From Caldalkalibacillus salinus (lineage in GTDB: Bacteria > Bacillota > Bacilli > Caldalkalibacillales > JCM-10596), in assembly GCF_016745835.1 (NCBI RefSeq), contig NZ_JAERVL010000001.1, positions 682,001 through 746,000 on the forward strand: a stretch of DNA of 64,000 nt. The letters are read 5' to 3'. Shown here piece by piece: positions 42,993 through 52,087 of this stretch (positions are counted from its first letter, which is position 1; each line of letters begins with the position of its first letter). The notes under the pieces were generated by a model that was given only the letters and a program-made list of their open reading frames with translations, was not told the DNA's origin and ran no database searches. A program made the position numbers and the translations under genes.

Positions 42993-44942
42993 ATGGAATT
43001 TTTCCAGCAATTCGCTCCACCACACCCGAGTCCAGCGATATACGCTTCAATGGTTGCTATTGTATTGACGACGGTTGCCATCTTCGGTGGATTAACATAC
43101 TTCAAAAAGTGGGGTTATCTGTGGCGCGAATGGTTAACAACGGTTGATCATAAACGGATTGGGATTATGTATCTCATCGCAGCGTTACTGATGTTGTTTA
43201 GAGGTTTTGTCGATGCGCTTATGATGCGGGCACAACTGGCCATGCCAGACAATCAGCTATTAGATGCTCAACACTACAATGAAATTTTCACAACGCACGG
43301 GGTCGTCATGATACTATTCATGGCCATGCCTTTTATTATCGCCATTATGAACTACATTGTACCTTTACAAATTGGTGCACGGGACGTGGCTTTTCCACGT
43401 CTGAACGCCTTAAGTTTTTGGCTGTTCTTTTCCGGTGCGATGCTGTTTAATATCTCATTTGTGATTGGAGGGTCACCTGACGCTGGGTGGACGTCTTATT
43501 TCCCTCTTGCCAGTAATGAGTTTAGTCAGCATGTGGGAACGAATTATTACATGTTCTCCCTTCAAATTGCAGGTTTAGGTACTCTAATCTCAGGAATTAA
43601 CTTTGCCACGACCATACTCAAAATGAGAGCACCAGGTATGACCTTGATGAAGATGCCGATGTTCACATGGTCCTCTTTCATTACAAACATTATTATTGTG
43701 TTTGCATTCCCAGTGCTGACTGTGGCGTTAGCGATGGGCTCTATGGATCGAATATTCGGTACGAACTTCTTCACAACGGCCGATGGTGGTATGGATATGC
43801 TTTGGGCTAACTTGTTCTGGATTTGGGGACATCCTGAGGTATATATTCTCATTCTACCTGCCTTTGGATTATATAGTGAGATTATCTCAACCTTTGCTCG
43901 CCGTAATCTATACGGTTATAAATCAATGGTCGCGTCTATGGTTGTTATCTGTCTGCTCTCATTCGTAGTGTGGGCACACCACTTTTACACGATGGGGCAA
44001 GGCGCTTTTGCCAACAGTATATTCTCCATAACGACTATGGCCATCGCTGTTCCTACGGGTGTTAAAATATTTAACTGGTTGTTCACGCTATGGAAAGGTA
44101 AGATTACGATTACCGTTCCCATGCTATACTCTATGCTGTTTATCCCTATCTTCACCATCGGGGGAGTAACAGGGGTCATGCTAGGTATGTCCGCAGCGGA
44201 CTACCAGTATCATAATACGATGTTCTTAGTGGCGCACTTCCACCTCGTGATTATCCCAGGTGTTATGTTTGCCCTACTAGCAGGTCTCACCTTCTACTGG
44301 CCAAAAATGTTTGGCTTCATGCTAAATGAACGTATCGGTAAGTGGGCTGCATGGTTGCTAGCCATCGGGACTTGTGTCGCCTTCTTCCCCATGTTTATAT
44401 CAGGGTTGGACGGCCAAGCACGTCGGATGTACACTTACTCAGAGGCAACTGGGTTCGGCATTTGGAACATGATTTCGTTTGTAGGTGCACTTGCGATTGG
44501 GGTGGCCTTCCTACTCATCGCGTATAACATCTACTATAGTACACGTTATGCGTCTCGAGACATCAGTGCCGATCCATGGGATGCTAGAACACTTGAATGG
44601 TCCACGCATACCCCTGTACCTGTTTATAACTTTGCCGTCGTACCGCAAGTCAATTCTGATCAGGCATTTTGGGATGCGAAGAAGCATGGACACGTCTTGT
44701 TCAAGGATGGCTACAAAGACATTCACATGCCTAATAACAGCGGACTTCCGATTATTATGGCTGGTATTTTCTTCGTATGGGGATTCTCGTTCGTCTTTAG
44801 CCTATGGCTACCAGCCATCGTGACAACGATAGCCATCTTTGCCTGCATGGCTTATCAATCATTTGAAAAAGATGATGGTTACCATATCCATGTAGACACG
44901 ATTGAGAAAACTGAACGTAAGTTGGGAGGTCATAAGCAATGA
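42993..44942 (+). CDS. qoxB: Cytochrome aa3 quinol oxidase subunit I
   Basis: 649 residues with 14-15 membrane helices. Haem and copper ligands are visible: FTTHGVVMILFMAMP (low-spin haem His), WIWGHPEVYILILPAFG (CuB His and the cross-linked Tyr), WAHHFYTMG (CuB His pair) and LVAHFHLVIIPGV (haem His pair). It reduces O2 to water and pumps protons. AAAGGAG precedes the ATG. Its end overlaps qoxC by 4 bp. Confidence 0.97.
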   Translation: MEFFQQFAPPHPSPAIYASMVAIVLTTVAIFGGLTYFKKWGYLWREWLTTVDHKRIGIMYLIAALLMLFRGFVDALMMRAQLAMPDNQLLDAQHYNEIFTTHGVVMILFMAMPFIIAIMNYIVPLQIGARDVAFPRLNALSFWLFFSGAMLFNISFVIGGSPDAGWTSYFPLASNEFSQHVGTNYYMFSLQIAGLGTLISGINFATTILKMRAPGMTLMKMPMFTWSSFITNIIIVFAFPVLTVALAMGSMDRIFGTNFFTTADGGMDMLWANLFWIWGHPEVYILILPAFGLYSEIISTFARRNLYGYKSMVASMVVICLLSFVVWAHHFYTMGQGAFANSIFSITTMAIAVPTGVKIFNWLFTLWKGKITITVPMLYSMLFIPIFTIGGVTGVMLGMSAADYQYHNTMFLVAHFHLVIIPGVMFALLAGLTFYWPKMFGFMLNERIGKWAAWLLAIGTCVAFFPMFISGLDGQARRMYTYSEATGFGIWNMISFVGALAIGVAFLLIAYNIYYSTRYASRDISADPWDARTLEWSTHTPVPVYNFAVVPQVNSDQAFWDAKKHGHVLFKDGYKDIHMPNNSGLPIIMAGIFFVWGFSFVFSLWLPAIVTTIAIFACMAYQSFEKDDGYHIHVDTIEKTERKLGGHKQ

Positions 44943-45535
44943 AAATCGATCAATCACTCCCGCTTGAATATAGTACCGAAGAAAACCGTATCAAAATCCT
45001 AGGTTTCTGGATCTTTTTAGGAGCTGAAATTACGCTCTTTGCTACACTCTTTGCATCCTATTTTACTCTGGTTAACCGCACTGGCAGCGGTCCAACCGGA
45101 GCTGAGATTTTCGAGCTCACCCCAGTACTCATAGAAACGTTACTTCTATTAACGAGTAGTTTTACGATAGGGCTTGCCATTCATGCGATGCGCTTAGGTA
45201 GACAAAAAGCGATGCTGACATTCTTCGGCCTGACGTTATTACTAGGTCTAGGGTTCCTAAGCTTAGAGATTTATGAGTTCTTCCACTATGTACACGTGGG
45301 GGCAAGCATTCAAACGAGTGCATTCACATCAATGTTGCTGACAACGTTAGGGACACACGGTGCCCACGTGGCATTCGGATTGTTTTGGGGATTATGTATC
45401 ATGTTACAGGTGAGAAGAGATGGTTTCACGCCTCATACAGCGAACAAATCATTTATCTTTTCACTGTACTGGCACTTCTTAGATGTGGTGTGGATCTTTA
45501 TCTTTAGCTTCATCTACTTGAAAGGAATGATGTAA
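44939..45535 (+). CDS. qoxC: Cytochrome aa3 quinol oxidase subunit III
   Basis: 198 residues, five membrane helices. GFWIFLGAEITLFATLFASYF, THGAHVAFGLFWG and SLYWHFLDVVWIFIFSFIYL are typical of subunit III. It stabilises the catalytic subunit. The start overlaps the qoxB stop (ATGA) with GGGAGG 9 nt upstream. Confidence 0.95.
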   Translation: MKIDQSLPLEYSTEENRIKILGFWIFLGAEITLFATLFASYFTLVNRTGSGPTGAEIFELTPVLIETLLLLTSSFTIGLAIHAMRLGRQKAMLTFFGLTLLLGLGFLSLEIYEFFHYVHVGASIQTSAFTSMLLTTLGTHGAHVAFGLFWGLCIMLQVRRDGFTPHTANKSFIFSLYWHFLDVVWIFIFSFIYLKGMM

Positions 45536-45820
45536 ATGAAGGAGTTATTCCCGCGCAAGCAAGTGATGGGTTTCATCTTCTCACTGGTGCTTACGGCCGT
45601 CGCACTCGCAGTTTACTTCTTTGAGATGTCTTTCGCTGCGGGTATGACGATCCTGCTTGTAACGGCCTTTACCCAAGCAGGGCTCCAATTAGCATTCTTT
45701 ATGCACGCTGGTGAAACAGAAGATAAGAAACCGATCTACACCAACATCTATTACGGTGTAATATTGGCCTTACTCACCGTATTCGGCACTCTTTTAGTCA
45801 TGGTTTGGGGTTACGTATAA
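45536..45820 (+). CDS. qoxD: Quinol oxidase subunit IV
   Basis: 94 residues, three membrane helices, matching the small CyoD/QoxD subunit (LVLTAVALAVYFFEM; FTQAGLQLAFFMHAGE). It starts directly after the qoxC stop codon and is the last gene before the terminator. Confidence 0.92.
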   Translation: MKELFPRKQVMGFIFSLVLTAVALAVYFFEMSFAAGMTILLVTAFTQAGLQLAFFMHAGETEDKKPIYTNIYYGVILALLTVFGTLLVMVWGYV

Positions 45821-45922
45821 TCTCATAGATTCTAAATTCCCTGTCATTTAGTTTTGCAATTTGTAAAAGACATTGTTAATAAGATCTATCTATAGTGCCT
45901 AAAAAACGTGCTACAAGTTAAG

Positions 45923-45960
45923 AGACGTGCAGACTAATATGAGGTTTGCACGTCTTTTTT
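45923..45960 (+). terminator. Terminator of the qox operon
   Basis: AGACGTGCA (45923-45931) pairs with TGCACGTCT (45947-45955), followed by a T-run of six. Confidence 0.92.
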
Positions 45961-46146
45961 GGTGCAATGAATTTTTATCCCCTTGATTAAGAGACGGCTT
46001 GTACCAAAATCACATACGATCTGATTAATAGGTCTTGTTATCCCCGCTCAGAAAAAGTAAGCTATAGGTATCTGCTACAAAGCTAGTACCTAAACGTATC
46101 ATATGTGAGCTAACTTTAAATCTATGAGCCTTGGGGGTATAACATC
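45961..46146. other. Intergenic region before the Imm22-like gene
   Basis: After the qox terminator about 185 bp hold no recognisable gene. No firm promoter was identified. Confidence 0.4.
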
Positions 46147-46524
46147 ATGAAAAGAGACGGCTATGTATCTTTATGGGTTGGAAACTTTGTGGAATATATT
46201 GATCTTAAGGATTACCTCACTCCCTTTGAAACAGAAGATGGGCTAGTCAAACGGTCATTATTTGAGGAAGATTTTATGCTAAGCTTCTACGACCACGACC
46301 AATTGGAGATAGAGCATTATAAACAGAAGCAATCTCATCTTAGAGATTTACTTTCCTTTAGTACGCATCACCAAGTGATTGTCCCCAAATTCGTTGATTT
46401 ATGCGGTGAGCACATCCCCTATCACGTGAACAGTGTCATATTGCTCTACAACTTTCAATATAGTGGTAGAGTTGGTGATGAGATTGCTCATATAAGGTAT
46501 TTAGGACATGTTAATTACAAATAA
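46147..46524 (+). CDS. Imm22-family immunity-like protein
   Basis: 125 residues without signal or membrane segment. The start VSLWVGNFVEYIDLKDYLTPFE followed by SLFEEDFMLSFYDHDQLEIEHY matches the Imm22 (DUF4284) group, in which WVGN, an acidic FxxDF and YDHD-E are characteristic. Known members neutralise nuclease domains of polymorphic toxins. No toxin gene lies beside it, so it may be an orphan immunity protein or have another role. GGGGG precedes the ATG at some distance. Confidence 0.75.
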   Translation: MKRDGYVSLWVGNFVEYIDLKDYLTPFETEDGLVKRSLFEEDFMLSFYDHDQLEIEHYKQKQSHLRDLLSFSTHHQVIVPKFVDLCGEHIPYHVNSVILLYNFQYSGRVGDEIAHIRYLGHVNYK

Positions 46525-46644
46525 AAAACAGTTTTAATCACACACTTTTTTAACGCTTATGAGTATGTATCCCCTTTTGTTATAGGTGTATCACTTACAT
46601 AGACTAGACTGGTTTACATAGCATACAAAGATGAGGTGAAACGT

Positions 46645-47154
46645 TTGGAGAGTCAAGAACGTCGTATAGCTGAAGAGTATCTTGAAGTCGTACGCACACG
46701 CTTTTTGGACATGAAGGAAACGGCGGAGAAAGCAATAGAGAAGTTACCTGATGAAGCCTTGTTTTGGTCTATAAATGAAGAATCTAATAGTATTGCTGTG
46801 ATTATGAAACACATGAGTGGCAATATGATCTCTCGCTGGACAGATATTTTTGAAACGGATGGCGAAAAACCAGACAGAAACCGTGATCAGGAATTCGTGG
46901 ATGATATGGAAAACAGAGAGACGTTGTTAAAATGTTGGGAGGAAGGTTGGCATATCTTTTTGACCACCTTACACACACTTAGCGAAAGTGATCTGCTTCA
47001 GCATATCAGGATTAGACAGGAGCCTCACACTGTCATTCAAGCGATTGAGCGTCAAATGTATCACTACTCATATCATATTGGCCAGATCGTATACATCGCC
47101 AAACAATTCCAATCTGACAAATGGACCACTTTAACGATTCCCCGTAAGCACTAG
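46645..47154 (+). CDS. DinB-like / DUF1572 protein
   Basis: 169 residues, helical. SNSIAVIMKHMSGNMISRWTDIFETDGEKPDRNRDQEF and QMYHYSYHIGQIVYIAKQF are the characteristic segments of DUF1572, a DinB-superfamily branch. The His in each is likely a metal ligand. The TTG at 46645 lies 8 nt after GATGAGG; an in-frame GTG at 46636 overlaps that site. It is followed by a VOC gene, together perhaps a small stress or detoxification unit. Confidence 0.82.
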   Translation: MESQERRIAEEYLEVVRTRFLDMKETAEKAIEKLPDEALFWSINEESNSIAVIMKHMSGNMISRWTDIFETDGEKPDRNRDQEFVDDMENRETLLKCWEEGWHIFLTTLHTLSESDLLQHIRIRQEPHTVIQAIERQMYHYSYHIGQIVYIAKQFQSDKWTTLTIPRKH

Positions 47155-47190
47155 GAAGTAACCAATCTTGATCGACCAAGGAGGTTAAAC

Positions 47191-47637
47191 ATGAATGACC
47201 AGCAAAAAGACCGGATAGAAAGAATGTCATTTAAACCTAGAGGGAGGAAAGGAATTATGAAGCCCATTGAAAACCGTGTTGATACGATCTTTGTGCACGT
47301 CACCAATCTAAAAGAATCAGTTGAATGGTACAGTCGACTGATGGGTATAGACATTGGAGATAGGGAAATAAGAGACCCTATTTTCACTTTTAATATGGGG
47401 GCAGGACGGCCAGGATTAACCTTAGATGATCACTCATTTGATCAGGGGATGACATTGAAGCTGTCCAACCAACCATTGTTTAATCTGAGCACCGAGGACA
47501 TTAACGCGGCATACCGGCATGTGCAAGAGATGGGGGCCGAAATTGTAACGGACATACAACATCACCCAGACTTGTCCGATTTTACACTCAAAGATCCTGA
47601 TGGCAATATCATTATGGTTTGTTCATGTTTTACTTAA
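47191..47637 (+). CDS. VOC-superfamily (glyoxalase/bleomycin-resistance-like) protein
   Basis: 148 residues. A hydrophilic N-terminal extension (~28 residues) is followed by a VOC fold: DTIFVHVTNLKESVEWYSRLMGIDIGDRE and the closing DFTLKDPDGNIIMVCS. A metal site of the glyoxalase type is plausible from the His of VHVTN and the Asp/Glu near the end, but the reaction is unknown. AAGGAGG precedes the ATG. Confidence 0.85.
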   Translation: MNDQQKDRIERMSFKPRGRKGIMKPIENRVDTIFVHVTNLKESVEWYSRLMGIDIGDREIRDPIFTFNMGAGRPGLTLDDHSFDQGMTLKLSNQPLFNLSTEDINAAYRHVQEMGAEIVTDIQHHPDLSDFTLKDPDGNIIMVCSCFT

Positions 47638-47709
47638 GGATGGGCAAGTGGGCATCTGACCTAGAGTCTCATTTTCACTTAAATCACGTCTATCACGGAG
47701 GTGATTGAG

Positions 47710-48246
47710 ATGAAATTAGTTGATGAACTCCAAGAAGGTGGGTATATTTTATATGCTAGGCATGCCGAGGCCACTGTCGGCGTAGATCACCCAAACTTGA
47801 ATTTTGAAGATTGTCATACTCAAAGGAATCTTTCCCTAAATGGTAGAAGGCAAGCCATCCTTTATGGTCAAACACTACGTCAGCTGCAAATCCCTATCAT
47901 GATTCCAGTGCACGCCAGTCCATTCTGTCGCGCGTTACATACGGCCCAATTAGCTTTTGGGGTAAGGAATGTTCAAGTGGACTATTTTTGGATTGATGTA
48001 AATAGATTGAGTGGCCCATTGAACCTAGCGGAACAAGAGAGAATATTATTTCAACTCAAGAGCATATTGGAAAGTCCACCGTATGCAACGACCAATAGAG
48101 TCATCATTGGACATCGTTTTCCTGAAGGCGTTGGTTTGGGCCCTATACCAGATATGGGTACGGTTGTCATACGTCCTCTTGGACAAGGGCAGGGTTTCGA
48201 GGTTGTAGCAGAACTGACATTGCAGGAACTCATTCATTTGACATAA
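47710..48246 (+). CDS. Histidine phosphatase-superfamily protein
   Basis: 178 residues. The phosphoglycerate-mutase-like N-terminus ILYARHAEATVG carries the phospho-acceptor His18 in RHAE; LSLNGRRQAILYGQTL and HASPFCRALHTAQLAFG follow, and the second catalytic His is in IIGHRFPEG. The substrate is unknown. The ATG at 47710 lies 7 nt after GGAGG; the GTG at 47701 overlaps it. Confidence 0.85.
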   Translation: MKLVDELQEGGYILYARHAEATVGVDHPNLNFEDCHTQRNLSLNGRRQAILYGQTLRQLQIPIMIPVHASPFCRALHTAQLAFGVRNVQVDYFWIDVNRLSGPLNLAEQERILFQLKSILESPPYATTNRVIIGHRFPEGVGLGPIPDMGTVVIRPLGQGQGFEVVAELTLQELIHLT

Positions 48247-48375
48247 ATCTCAGGCATTATATTCAGGTGGTGTCAGCTTGGCGTACACATGTTTAAGCAA
48301 GTTGACCCAGAGTTCCAGCTTGTAGATGCAATAACAAAAGTTAGTTAAGAAAGTGAATTTGATTCAGCTTGATAA

Positions 48376-48408
48376 AAAAACGAGTGACATGACCACTCGT
48401 TTTTTATT
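48376..48408 (+). terminator. Terminator downstream of the histidine phosphatase
   Basis: ACGAGTG (48380-48386) pairs with CACTCGT (48394-48400), flanked by A- and T-runs. It works well in both directions. The 130 bp before it and 160 bp after it hold no other gene. Confidence 0.85.
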
Positions 48409-48571
48409 TTTGACAAAAGGTCATCAACCTTTTAAAATAAAAGAATTTGAGAGCAGGTATCGTAAATAAGTATGGTGTATGAACTAAGTCCACACGTTAG
48501 GCAATGTTTATCACACTAGTCTTTAACTTTAGTGTTTTAAATCAATACATCATTCATTATTCAAAGATAAG

Positions 48572-48600
48572 TTGACTTTTACCCCTATTGCTAGTAATAT
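48572..48600 (+). promoter_or_regulatory. Sigma-A-type promoter of gbsR
   Basis: TTGACT (48572-48577), a 17-nt spacer and TAATAT (48595-48600) form a near-consensus vegetative promoter 60 bp before the gbsR start codon. Confidence 0.75.
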
Positions 48601-48622
48601 GTTCATTGAGTTTTATAAGTTC

Positions 48623-48685
48623 TGAAAAAATTGAACAAAACAGGTTTGAGGTGTTGTTGGTGAATGAGCATGAAAAAATTGAACA
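48623..48685 (+). repeat. Exact 15-bp direct repeat flanking the gbsR start
   Basis: TGAAAAAATTGAACA occurs at 48623-48637 and 48671-48685, exactly 48 bp apart, one copy before and one after the GTG start. In the open frame both read EKIEQ. It may be a duplicated operator or a recent local duplication. Confidence 0.6.
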
Positions 48686-49205
48686 GATGAAAGATATTAT
48701 GATTAGTTCAATTGCCCAAACGATGGTGATTTATGGCGTCACTCCCTCTGTTGGTAGAATCTATGGTGTGCTTTACTTCGCCGAGAGACCGCTGTCCATT
48801 AATGAGATTCAAACAGAAGTGGCCATGAGTAAAGGGAGTGTCAGCACAGGGATTCGGGAATTATTAGAGATCGAGATGGTGAGTAAGGTTTGGAAAAAAG
48901 GTGATCGTAAGGACCACTTTATAGCCGAAAAAGATTTTTTTAAGAACTTTATGACGTTCTTTGTTAAAAACATTCGTCAGGAGCGCAATATTATCCTCAA
49001 GGCTGTCGGACACGTCAAACCCGACCTTGAATATATGGCTCACCATGCCGAAAGTGAACGAGCAAGAGAAGAAGCGCGCCATAACCTTGAGTTAATTGAA
49101 AGCTCACAGGATTATTTCGACTGGACCCTACGCATGATTAATGCCATGGAGTCAGGAGAAATATACCAATATATTCCGCGCCAAAGCCAAAATAAAGAAG
49201 AATAG
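48660..49205 (+). CDS. gbsR: GbsR/MarR-type transcriptional regulator
   Basis: 181 residues, the length of B. subtilis GbsR. The winged helix is GVTPSVGRIYGVLYFAERPLSINEIQTEVAMSKGSVSTGIRELLE, with the wing WKKGDRKDHF. The C-terminal part is helical for dimerisation. GbsR proteins bind choline and control glycine betaine synthesis and choline uptake. Here the neighbours are a hydrolase and a betaine-binding protein, and no choline dehydrogenase is seen. The GTG at 48660 follows GAGGTG; the open frame extends 24 codons upstream without a ribosome site. Confidence 0.88.
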   Translation: MNEHEKIEQMKDIMISSIAQTMVIYGVTPSVGRIYGVLYFAERPLSINEIQTEVAMSKGSVSTGIRELLEIEMVSKVWKKGDRKDHFIAEKDFFKNFMTFFVKNIRQERNIILKAVGHVKPDLEYMAHHAESERAREEARHNLELIESSQDYFDWTLRMINAMESGEIYQYIPRQSQNKEE

Positions 49206-49219
49206 ATGAGGTGGTTTAC

Positions 49220-49888
49220 TTGGATTTCAGTCAGTCAGCGTTAGTCCTTATCGATATACAGAAAGAGAGTAAATATGGTGTGGAAGGGTTAGAAAGCATT
49301 GCCGGAAACGCGCAAGCCCTAATAGAAGAATGTAGGGCAAAAGATATTCCCGTTATCTACACACGTCAAATTAACCGCCAAGACGGCATCGGTTTGTCCT
49401 ATGGTGAACCGTTGGACGATGCCGGCGCGCCTGTTTTTTATTGTACAGGTACCGACAGTATTGAGGTCATAGATGATCTAAAACCTGCAAAAGAAGACAT
49501 TGTCATCGATAAGCATCGTTGGAGTGCTTTTTACCAAACAAGTCTAGACCTTATGCTACAAAGCCTAGGCGTCAAACATCTGATCATTGGTGGCCTTGTT
49601 ACAGATGGTTGCTTAATGACGTCGGTATTCGATGGTTATTTCCGTGATTATCAGGTTAATTTGGTTCACGACATCAGTGCCACGACGAACAGTGGCGCCC
49701 ACATGTCTTCAATCTTGATCATGGCTAATTGGGTTTACGGTCTAAAGATTTATAGTGCGGACAACTTAATCAAGCATCTCCGCGGTGAATCATATTGGGC
49801 TTGGGAGTCTACAGGACCAGATCAATTACAATTCACACCTGAAACCATGAGGGACGTATTTAATCAAGTGACTGGAGAAGATCATTAG
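49220..49888 (+). CDS. Isochorismatase-family cysteine hydrolase
   Basis: 222 residues. The amidase-type Cys hydrolase triad is visible: Asp in LVLIDIQKES, Lys in VIDKHRWSAF, Cys in GLVTDGCLMTSVFDGYFRDYQ. Members cleave amide or vinyl-ether bonds (nicotinamidase, N-carbamoylsarcosine amidase, isochorismatase). Lying 14 bp after gbsR and 72 bp before a betaine-binding lipoprotein, it may release a quaternary-amine osmolyte or its precursor from an imported amide; this is inference. The start is a TTG at 49220, or a GTG three codons earlier that overlaps GAGGTGG. Confidence 0.85.
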   Translation: MDFSQSALVLIDIQKESKYGVEGLESIAGNAQALIEECRAKDIPVIYTRQINRQDGIGLSYGEPLDDAGAPVFYCTGTDSIEVIDDLKPAKEDIVIDKHRWSAFYQTSLDLMLQSLGVKHLIIGGLVTDGCLMTSVFDGYFRDYQVNLVHDISATTNSGAHMSSILIMANWVYGLKIYSADNLIKHLRGESYWAWESTGPDQLQFTPETMRDVFNQVTGEDH

Positions 49889-49960
49889 CATCGATTGTTC
49901 TAGGTCACGAAGAGATCGCATTTATAATTATTCATTATTCACACAGGGGGAAACACAAAC

Positions 49961-50836
49961 ATGAAGACAGGCAGTAAAATAATGTTGATGATGTTAATGC
50001 TCACAATCGCGCTTGTCGGTTGTAGTGCCACAGGAGACGAGCAGACAGCAGAGGGACAAAAAGAAGAAATCGTGCTCGGTATGACAGAATGGACAAGTAC
50101 AGAAGCACCATCCAATATTATGAAACTGATTCTCGAAGAAGCAGGATATGACGTGAAATTTACCTTAGCAGATCAACCCGTTCTATTTACAGGTCTGACA
50201 ACGGAAGAAATAGATTTCTTTATGGATGCGTGGCTCCCTTATACCGAAGCCGAATTATGGAGCCAATACGAAGAAGATCTACAGCAGGTTACAACTAGTT
50301 ACGAGGATGTCCCTCTGGGTTGGGTCGTTCCTGAGTATGTTGAAGAGGATACCATTGAAGCATTACAAGGGCATGCAGAGGCCTTTGATGGCCAAATTGT
50401 TGGTTTAGGTCCCGGTTCTGGCATGACAGAAACATCTCGAGAAATAATAGAAGATTACGATCTAGACGGGTTTGAACTTATCACGAGTAGCGAACAAGCC
50501 ATGATGTCTGAAGCGATGCGTAAAATGAACGCTGAAGAACCCGTTATATTCATGGGTTGGAGACCTCACTCCATGTTCATTCAATACGACCTTAAATTCC
50601 TAGAAGGACAAGATGAGTACTTTCAATCAGATAACGTTTATGTAATCTCTTACAACGGTGTGGAAGAGAAGCACCCAGAAGTGTATGACATCATGTCTCG
50701 TTGGCGTATTGATGTTTCAGATTTAGAGGAAATGATGTACAAGCATGAAAACGAAGGCACATCCTTTGAAGATTTGGCTCAGGTATGGATTGACGAAAAT
50801 AGAGACAAAGTAGACCATATGCTAGGTCAAGAGTAG
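49961..50836 (+). CDS. Glycine betaine-type ABC substrate-binding lipoprotein
   Basis: 291 residues with lipobox ALVGC at Cys21. The mature part is an OpuAC/ProX-type binding protein (EIVLGMTEWTSTEAPSNIMKLILEEAGYDV; FFMDAWLPYTEAELW; LGWVVPEYVEED; FMGWRPHSMF), with several Trp/Tyr that could form the aromatic cage for a trimethylammonium group. No permease or ATPase gene is adjacent, so it must share a transporter encoded elsewhere. Its linkage with gbsR suggests choline/betaine-related import. GGGGG precedes the ATG. Confidence 0.88.
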   Translation: MKTGSKIMLMMLMLTIALVGCSATGDEQTAEGQKEEIVLGMTEWTSTEAPSNIMKLILEEAGYDVKFTLADQPVLFTGLTTEEIDFFMDAWLPYTEAELWSQYEEDLQQVTTSYEDVPLGWVVPEYVEEDTIEALQGHAEAFDGQIVGLGPGSGMTETSREIIEDYDLDGFELITSSEQAMMSEAMRKMNAEEPVIFMGWRPHSMFIQYDLKFLEGQDEYFQSDNVYVISYNGVEEKHPEVYDIMSRWRIDVSDLEEMMYKHENEGTSFEDLAQVWIDENRDKVDHMLGQE

Positions 50837-50908
50837 AATAATAGTTTTTATCCCGTCTTAATATGCGTTATATATTCACAGGTAGCCCAATAGAGTAAAT
50901 ATTAAGAG

Positions 50909-50941
50909 GCGTGCAACTCAATTCGTTGCACGCTTTTTTTA
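50909..50941 (+). terminator. Terminator after the betaine-binding lipoprotein
   Basis: GCGTGCAAC (50909-50917) pairs with GTTGCACGC (50925-50933), followed by a T-run of eight. Confidence 0.93.
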
Positions 50942-51060
50942 TAAGATAACTCTGCCTCTTTCAACCACGTCTACGACATCATCTATAACCTTATTTTTCA
51001 ATAAAATGATTGGTTGGGGATGAGAATCAGGTGTATACTTGACATTGAAAGGGTGATCTT

Positions 51061-51975
51061 ATGGGTAAAAAAATTGTACTAGCAGGCGGCTCGGGGTTTT
51101 TAGGGCAATCACTCGCTCAATTTCTGATAAAAAGAAACTATGACGTGGTGGTCCTAACGAGAGGAGCCGCGTCTACAACTCGTGATGGTGTTCGGTATGC
51201 ACACTGGGACGGCGTCAACTTAGGGGAATGGGCGACAGAAATCGAGGGCTGCGAGTCCATTGTTAATTTCACTGGTAAGAGCGTTAATTGCATTTACACG
51301 AAAGCCAATAAGGAGGAGATTCTATCCTCTAGGTTAAACTCTGTTAAAGTGTTAAGGGATGCTATACATCAGTGCTCAGAGCCTCCACAGTCTTTTATTC
51401 AAGCCGGTTCCTTAGCCATATTCGGGGATACAAAACAGGAGTGTGATGAGGAGGCGCCTCACGGTACAGGCTTTTCCGTGGACGTTTGTAAGCAATGGGA
51501 AGACGAATTTTTCCGAGTGTCCTTCCCACATACGCGACAAGTCTTGTTAAGAATTGGCTTTGTCCTAGGAAAGAATGGTGGTGCATTAGAGCCGTTAAAG
51601 ACATTAGTGAAATTCAACCTAGGAGGAACGGTAGGGTCAGGGAAACAGTATATCAGTTGGTTGCACATAGATGACTTAAACCATATGTTTTTAGAGGCAA
51701 TCGAACAAGATCAATATGATGGCATTTACAATGCGACAGGACCAACGCCCGTCACGAACAAAACGTTTATGAAAACGCTACGTGACGCAATGGGTAAGGG
51801 CTGGACACCGCCAGCGCCAACCCCCTTTGTCTGGTTAGGGGCTTATATATTTATGAGAACGGAGCCCAGCTTAGCGTTAACGGGGCGAAATTGTATTCCG
51901 AAGAAGTTTTTAGATGCTGGCTTTGAATTTAAGTATACTGATTTAGGGACAACCTTAAGCGAACTTGTGTCATGA
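51061..51975 (+). CDS. SDR39U1-family NAD(P)-binding epimerase-like protein
   Basis: 304 residues. The Rossmann start KKIVLAGGSGFLGQSLAQFL, followed by DGVNLGEWATEIEGCESIVNFTGKSVNC and a C-terminal DUF1731-like end (FMRTEPSLALTGRNCIPKKFLDAGFEFKYTDL), matches the atypical SDR subfamily that includes YfhF and cell-division-related epimerases. The substrate is unknown. GAAAGGGTG precedes the ATG. It is monocistronic between terminators. Confidence 0.9.
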   Translation: MGKKIVLAGGSGFLGQSLAQFLIKRNYDVVVLTRGAASTTRDGVRYAHWDGVNLGEWATEIEGCESIVNFTGKSVNCIYTKANKEEILSSRLNSVKVLRDAIHQCSEPPQSFIQAGSLAIFGDTKQECDEEAPHGTGFSVDVCKQWEDEFFRVSFPHTRQVLLRIGFVLGKNGGALEPLKTLVKFNLGGTVGSGKQYISWLHIDDLNHMFLEAIEQDQYDGIYNATGPTPVTNKTFMKTLRDAMGKGWTPPAPTPFVWLGAYIFMRTEPSLALTGRNCIPKKFLDAGFEFKYTDLGTTLSELVS

Positions 51976-52087
51976 ACCAGAGGCCTATTATCTAGTAAGT
52001 TTTTAGTAGAAATATCCAAGTCAGCGTCATAAACTTAATTGGTGATACGAATGGTTATCTTCATGACACACGAAAGGAGACATATAT

